This document shows positions 31,608 through 34,775 of a stretch of 34,775 nt of DNA, piece by piece. The DNA comes from CAZQXD01 sp964597315 (GTDB lineage: Bacteria > Pseudomonadota > Gammaproteobacteria > Competibacterales > Competibacteraceae), in assembly GCA_964597315.1 (NCBI GenBank), contig CAZQXD010000042.1, positions 1-34,775 of the forward strand, given 5' to 3'. Numbering within the stretch: the stretch's first letter is position 1; each line of letters begins with the position of its first letter. The position numbers and the translations under genes are program-made. The notes under the pieces were generated by a model, which saw nothing but the letters and a program-made list of their open reading frames with translations, ran no database searches and was not told the origin of the DNA.

Positions 31608-32141
31608 TTACTCCTCGGCGGTGGACGAGTCCTGGGACTCCTGGTCCTTGGGCTTGGGCGCCGAGGCCAGGGATTGCAGAAGGGCGGGGTCCTTAAGCAC
31701 ATTGGTAATCAAGTCCTCGGCCCCCACTTTACCGTCCATATAAGTGAGCAGATTGGACAACTGGGTGCGCGCTTCCAGGAGTTGGTTCAGGGCGCCCACT
31801 TTGCGGGCGATGGCCGCAGGAGAGAAGTCGTCCATGCTCTCGAAGGTGATGTCCACGGGCAACTCCCCCTCGCCAGTGAGGGTGTTAGGCACCCGAAAGG
31901 CCACCCGAGGTTTCATGGACTTCATGCGGCTATCGAAATTGTCGATATCGACTTCAAGGAATTTGCGATCCGCCACCGGCGGCAGCGGGTCTTCGGGTTT
32001 GCCGGAGAGGTCGGCCATTACCCCCATTACGAAAGGCAACTGGATTTTTTTCTCAGAACCGTAGACCTCCACGTCATACTCGATTTGCACCCGGGGAGCC
32101 CGGTTGCGGGCGATGAATTTTTGACTACTCATCTTGGCCAC
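31608..32141 (-). CDS. tssB: T6SS sheath small subunit TssB (VipA)
   Basis: This 177-residue protein is canonical TssB. It has APRVQIEYDVEVYG, LPFVMGVMADLSGKPEDPLPP, RKFLEVDIDNFDSRMKSMKPR, the VDITFESMDDFSPAAIARKV block and a helical ARTQLSNLLTYMDGK region, with an acidic Ser-rich tail. A GTG at 32141 has AGGTGG six bases upstream and is the likely start; an ATG three codons on is the alternative. The 219 bp before it, up to the tssA stop, contains no gene and no -24/-12 match with correct spacing, so transcription probably continues from tssA. Confidence 0.97.
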   Translation of the reverse strand: MAKMSSQKFIARNRAPRVQIEYDVEVYGSEKKIQLPFVMGVMADLSGKPEDPLPPVADRKFLEVDIDNFDSRMKSMKPRVAFRVPNTLTGEGELPVDITFESMDDFSPAAIARKVGALNQLLEARTQLSNLLTYMDGKVGAEDLITNVLKDPALLQSLASAPKPKDQESQDSSTAEE

Positions 32142-32360
32142 GACACACCACCTTTGGGTCTGGAGCGACGCCAGCTTCCGCCGACGCCGACAAGGGTTGT
32201 TCGGTCTATGACCCGCCGGGACGGCGAAACCCTCTGGTCCGACATGCCACTGCGGGTCTTTATGTTAACTCCACCTGGAACTGGCTGATACCGGATACTA
32301 CCCATCCATATGCCAGAAATTACCTGGACGTGGGGGTCAAGAAAGACGCCCTGGGCCGGT

Positions 32361-33440
32361 TCAATAATCCTCGGAGGAGCCGCCGCCATCCTGGCCCTCC
32401 TCCGCCCCGCGCAGCACTTCCACCTCGGCCACGCCGCTGGGGGCCAGATCCCGGATGATGTCCATGAAGTCCATAAACACCAGCCGCTTGGCGCGCATCA
32501 GTAGCAAGGGCACGGGGCTGGAGGGTTCATTGCGCTGATAAAAGGCGCAGATTTTGTCCAGCATCCGCACCACGTCCTCGCGGCTGCTGATCTCGCCGCT
32601 GATCGTTTGTGTACCGCCGCCGCCCGGCAACGCCGCCGCGGGCGTCCCCTCCTCGGCAACCTCGGCCAGCGCCGGTTCAGCGCCCACCCCGCGCAGGGAC
32701 AGGCGCTCAGTCAACTCCCGGTCGGCGGCCCGCAACAGGGTAGGCAGGGCGCTCAGATCGGGGGAGTTGGCGGCCCCGAGGCATTCGGTCAGCAATTGCT
32801 CAAGGCCGATGGCGTCCTCGATACATTGCCGGACTATAGCGGCGCGGGCTTGCAACGCCTCCAGGTCGCAGTCTTTGAAAATGGCGTCCACCGCAGTCAT
32901 ATCCATGGGCGGCTCATCCGCCTTGGCGGGCGTGGACAGCCGACCGGCGGCGATGTCCACATCCCGTAGACTGACTGTGCCCAGGGCGCGAGAGGCGGCC
33001 AGGGGCGCTTCACGCACTTCCTTAAGCATGGTTTCCGCGTCGCAAAGGGTGGTGATGGCGTTGATCCGCATGGTGGGATCGTTGTCGTCGTCGGGGTCCA
33101 GTACGGGATGAACACCGTCCCAATAGTGTTCCACGAGGCCCTTAAGCAAGGTCAGGCCGTCCCTGAAGCCGTCCAGGCCATCGGTGTGCAACAAGGCCCT
33201 GAGCAACTGGGTCGCCACCCGCAGGTCTTTGCCCCGGGACAGCAGCGCCACCGCCCGTTTTTTGACCTCCCGCCAATCAGGCTCCTCGGCGGGAATGATG
33301 GTGTCGCCAAATTGCTGCTCCGGCTTACCCTGGGCGAGTTGCTCCATCTCGATGTAAGCCGGGTCGTATTCCAGATCCTCCCCACAGGGTTGATCCGAAT
33401 CGATAGGTTCAAGCAGTTGCTCGATATTGATAATGCTCAT
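32361..33440 (-). CDS. tssA: T6SS protein TssA (ImpA family)
   Basis: This 359-residue protein has the ImpA N-terminal domain (~5-150: EPIDSDQPCGEDLEYDPAYIEME, then PDWREVKKRAVALLSRGKDLRV and LVEHYWDGVHPVLDP). TssA proteins prime tube and sheath polymerisation and contact the baseplate. The length is like the short TssA1 type of H1-T6SS, not the ~530-residue capping type. A Gly-rich linker (PGGGGTQ) precedes a C-terminal helical domain (REDVVRMLDKICAFYQRNEPSSPVPLLLMRAKRL), and the tail is acidic. It is the first gene of the minus-strand operon and is divergent from the FHA gene, as in P. aeruginosa H1. No strong ribosome site is seen. Confidence 0.95.
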   Translation of the reverse strand: MSIINIEQLLEPIDSDQPCGEDLEYDPAYIEMEQLAQGKPEQQFGDTIIPAEEPDWREVKKRAVALLSRGKDLRVATQLLRALLHTDGLDGFRDGLTLLKGLVEHYWDGVHPVLDPDDDNDPTMRINAITTLCDAETMLKEVREAPLAASRALGTVSLRDVDIAAGRLSTPAKADEPPMDMTAVDAIFKDCDLEALQARAAIVRQCIEDAIGLEQLLTECLGAANSPDLSALPTLLRAADRELTERLSLRGVGAEPALAEVAEEGTPAAALPGGGGTQTISGEISSREDVVRMLDKICAFYQRNEPSSPVPLLLMRAKRLVFMDFMDIIRDLAPSGVAEVEVLRGAEEGQDGGGSSEDY

Positions 33441-33856
33441 GGGGCTATGCCACCGGTTTGGGAACGGATGCTCCCCGGCGGATCAGCTCTATCTATGACC
33501 ACCTATGCCGTCCTCTTGATGTTATTGGTATCTCCGTATCGTACCGTACCGTGCCCTGCCACGACGCAGTACCATTAACCGAGGCCATCTGAGCTTAGCC
33601 CAGGGGCTCAGGTTTGGCAAAACTCCGCCGGTCCCAGGTCATCGGCAGCTTAGGCCGGGTCTTAAGTATTACCCGCGCAGGCCGAAACCCAGCCCTACCA
33701 TCCGGCCCGTCTGGCCGTTCCGCGAGCGGCTTTGTGTTTGGCGGCAGATGATTTATAGTCGAAGCAGTTACGCCGAAACCGCGCCGGATGGGGTTTTTCG
33801 TCGCACCGGCGTGCGCTCGACCCGACTCCCGGAACCGCGAGTTACATTCGGAATCC
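33441..33856. other. 416-bp divergent regulatory region between tssA and the FHA gene
   Basis: I see no gene here. The tssA side holds a short direct repeat (CGTACCGTACCGTGCC, ~33540-33555) and a small TGAGC/GCTCA hairpin (33590-33610). A TGGCA-like element near 33615-33631 has GG and GC nine bases apart, one short of the sigma-54 requirement. A sigma-70 candidate for the FHA gene lies at 33732-33759. No promoter for tssA could be assigned. Confidence 0.5.
33732..33759 (+). promoter_or_regulatory. Candidate sigma-70 promoter of the FHA gene
   Basis: TATAGT (33754-33759) matches five of six -10 bases. The -35 TTGTGT (33732-33737), 16 bases upstream, is weak. The start would be ~90 bases before the ATG at 33857. 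Confidence 0.35.
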
Positions 33857-34775
33857 ATGCCGCTGACCCTTACCGTCACCAGCTACCAGAGACTATCTCC
33901 CGACCAAGAAGTCACCAAGGTCGCGGACCAACAGAGCGTCTCCATCGGCCGCGCCCAGGACAACGACTGGGCATTGCCGGACCCGGAGCGCTATCTCTCT
34001 GGTCGGCACTGCCTGATCGAATACCGTGACGGTGGTTATTACCTGACCGATACCAGCACCAACGGCGTGTTCATCAACGATCGGCAGCAGCGGGTGGGTC
34101 GTGGGCAACAGACCAAGCTCAAGGATGGCGATCTTCTCATCCTGGGCGAATACGAAATCGAGGTCAGCCTGCCCCCGGAGGCGGTCGCCCCGCCCCCCCC
34201 GGCAGACGAACTGTTTGGCGACGAGACCGTGTATACACCAACGAGGGGCGCCCGCTCGTCTTCGGATCAGCCGCCAGACGCCGAAGCCCAGGCTCAGCCG
34301 GAGGATGACGACTTCTCGCCCGTACACACCGATCCCCTGGGCCTGTCCTGGTCAGGCGCCCCCACCCCCGAAGCGACTGGCGATCATGGCGGCTCGACCG
34401 CCGATCATGTACCCGAGGAACAGAGTTTTTTTCGCCCCCCGGATATGGCCCAGGACATGATCCCGGAAGAATGGGACGAGGAATGGCTTGGCCCCAGACC
34501 CTCGGATCGGAACACCTCCGCCGCCGCGCCCACCCCCCCTTCAGCGGACGGACGCCAAACCGGGGCCGACGCCGATACCCAGCAAAAACAGCCTCCCAGA
34601 AGCCGGACCCCGGAGGGCCGGACCCCGGAGGGCCGGACCCCGGAGGGCCGGACCCCGGAAACACCAGCAACCCCTGAGCCGTCTTTTGACGTTATTCCCG
34701 AGGACCTGACCTTGGCCGGTCGGACCCCGGAGGGCCGGACCCCGGAGGGCCGGACCCCGGAGGGCCGGACCCCGG
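33857..34775 (+). CDS. tagH: T6SS-associated FHA-domain protein (TagH/Fha-like), 5' part
   Basis: The frame is open from ATG 33857 to the right edge; 306 residues are visible. Residues ~5-105 are a forkhead-associated domain: VSIGRAQDNDW, YLSGRHCLIEY, TDTSTNGVFIN and DGDLLILGEYEI. Then comes a long acidic, Pro-rich disordered region with in-frame RTPEG repeats in two blocks. In H1-type systems Fha1 binds a kinase-phosphorylated threonine and switches on the T6SS after translation. Its place divergent from tssA matches fha1. Threonines in the RTPEG repeats, or a later part, could be phosphorylated, but that is inference. The ribosome site is weak (GGA). The C-terminal domain typical of TagH, if present, is outside the window. 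Confidence 0.9.
   Translation, partial: MPLTLTVTSYQRLSPDQEVTKVADQQSVSIGRAQDNDWALPDPERYLSGRHCLIEYRDGGYYLTDTSTNGVFINDRQQRVGRGQQTKLKDGDLLILGEYEIEVSLPPEAVAPPPPADELFGDETVYTPTRGARSSSDQPPDAEAQAQPEDDDFSPVHTDPLGLSWSGAPTPEATGDHGGSTADHVPEEQSFFRPPDMAQDMIPEEWDEEWLGPRPSDRNTSAAAPTPPSADGRQTGADADTQQKQPPRSRTPEGRTPEGRTPEGRTPETPATPEPSFDVIPEDLTLAGRTPEGRTPEGRTPEGRTP
34604..34657 (+). repeat. 15-bp tandem repeat, block 1 (RTPEG)
   Basis: Three full copies and one partial copy of CGGACCCCGGAGGGC are in frame in the FHA gene and encode RTPEG repeats. Confidence 0.97.
34721..34775 (+). repeat. 15-bp tandem repeat, block 2, running off the right edge
   Basis: Three full copies and ten bases of a fourth copy of the same 15-bp unit are seen, 63 bases after block 1. 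The array continues past the window end, so its size is unknown. If this edge is a contig end, the repeat may be the cause. Confidence 0.97.

Noticed and set aside
32129..32389. Minus-strand frame of 86 codons between tssA and tssB
   Set aside because: It overlaps the ends of both genes, has no ribosome site and contains no T6SS family motif.
33615..33631. TGGCA-type sigma-54-like element before the FHA gene
   Set aside because: The GG and GC elements are nine bases apart instead of ten, so it does not meet the sigma-54 spacing rule.
34604..34775. Direct repeats that could suggest a CRISPR array
   Set aside because: The copies are contiguous, 15 bp long, in frame and without spacers, so they are a coding minisatellite.

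Overview
The window is GC-rich and densely coded. It reads as a polymer-storing gammaproteobacterium: it has an LpxC-type outer-membrane lipid A enzyme, a phasin (polyhydroxyalkanoate granule protein), a glycogen/maltodextrin-to-trehalose pathway and an H1-like type VI secretion system (T6SS). Competibacter-, Chromatiales- or Methylococcales-like lineages would fit, but the sequence alone does not fix the taxon.

Left part (1-14.1 kb). A truncated exported serine-protease precursor (1-335, minus) enters from the left edge. Next are lpxC (minus) and a phasin gene (plus), separated by a 343-bp divergent promoter region. The phasin gene ends in a strong intrinsic terminator. Two very large minus-strand genes follow, probably one operon. 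The first is a GlgX-TreZ fusion (1431 aa) joined by a 24-bp tandem-repeat linker. The second is a MalQ-TreY fusion (1706 aa). Together they hold two storage-glucan mobilising enzymes and both enzymes of the TreY/TreZ trehalose route. A plus-strand REC-GGDEF-EAL-REC c-di-GMP regulator lies beyond them.

Middle (14.1-17.5 kb). Three minus-strand genes form an accessory block: a MACPF pore-forming protein with a C-terminal four-repeat hemopexin propeller, a DUF697-like membrane protein 14 bp downstream of it, and, after a 432-bp gap, an exported protein I do not recognise. The gap holds a hairpin resembling group II intron domain V.

Right part (17.7-34.8 kb). The minus-strand T6SS operon runs tssA-tssB-tssC-hcp-tagJ-tssE-tssF-tssG-clpV, with a divergent FHA gene at the right edge. 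This is the gene order of Pseudomonas aeruginosa H1-T6SS. Behind clpV is an FHA-domain sigma-54 activator, and a good -24/-12 (sigma-54) promoter match lies upstream of hcp. On the opposite strand, facing the activator, is a two-gene unit: a single-chain TssB-TssC fusion that lacks the last ~120 residues of TssC, and an NPPF-type methyltransferase. Baseplate/membrane parts TssJ, K, L, M and the VgrG/PAAR spike are not in the window; they may lie beyond the FHA gene or elsewhere.

Most worth a second look: the fused, truncated sheath paralogue with its methyltransferase; the MACPF-hemopexin/DUF697 pair beside the T6SS; and the two complementary trehalose-pathway fusions.
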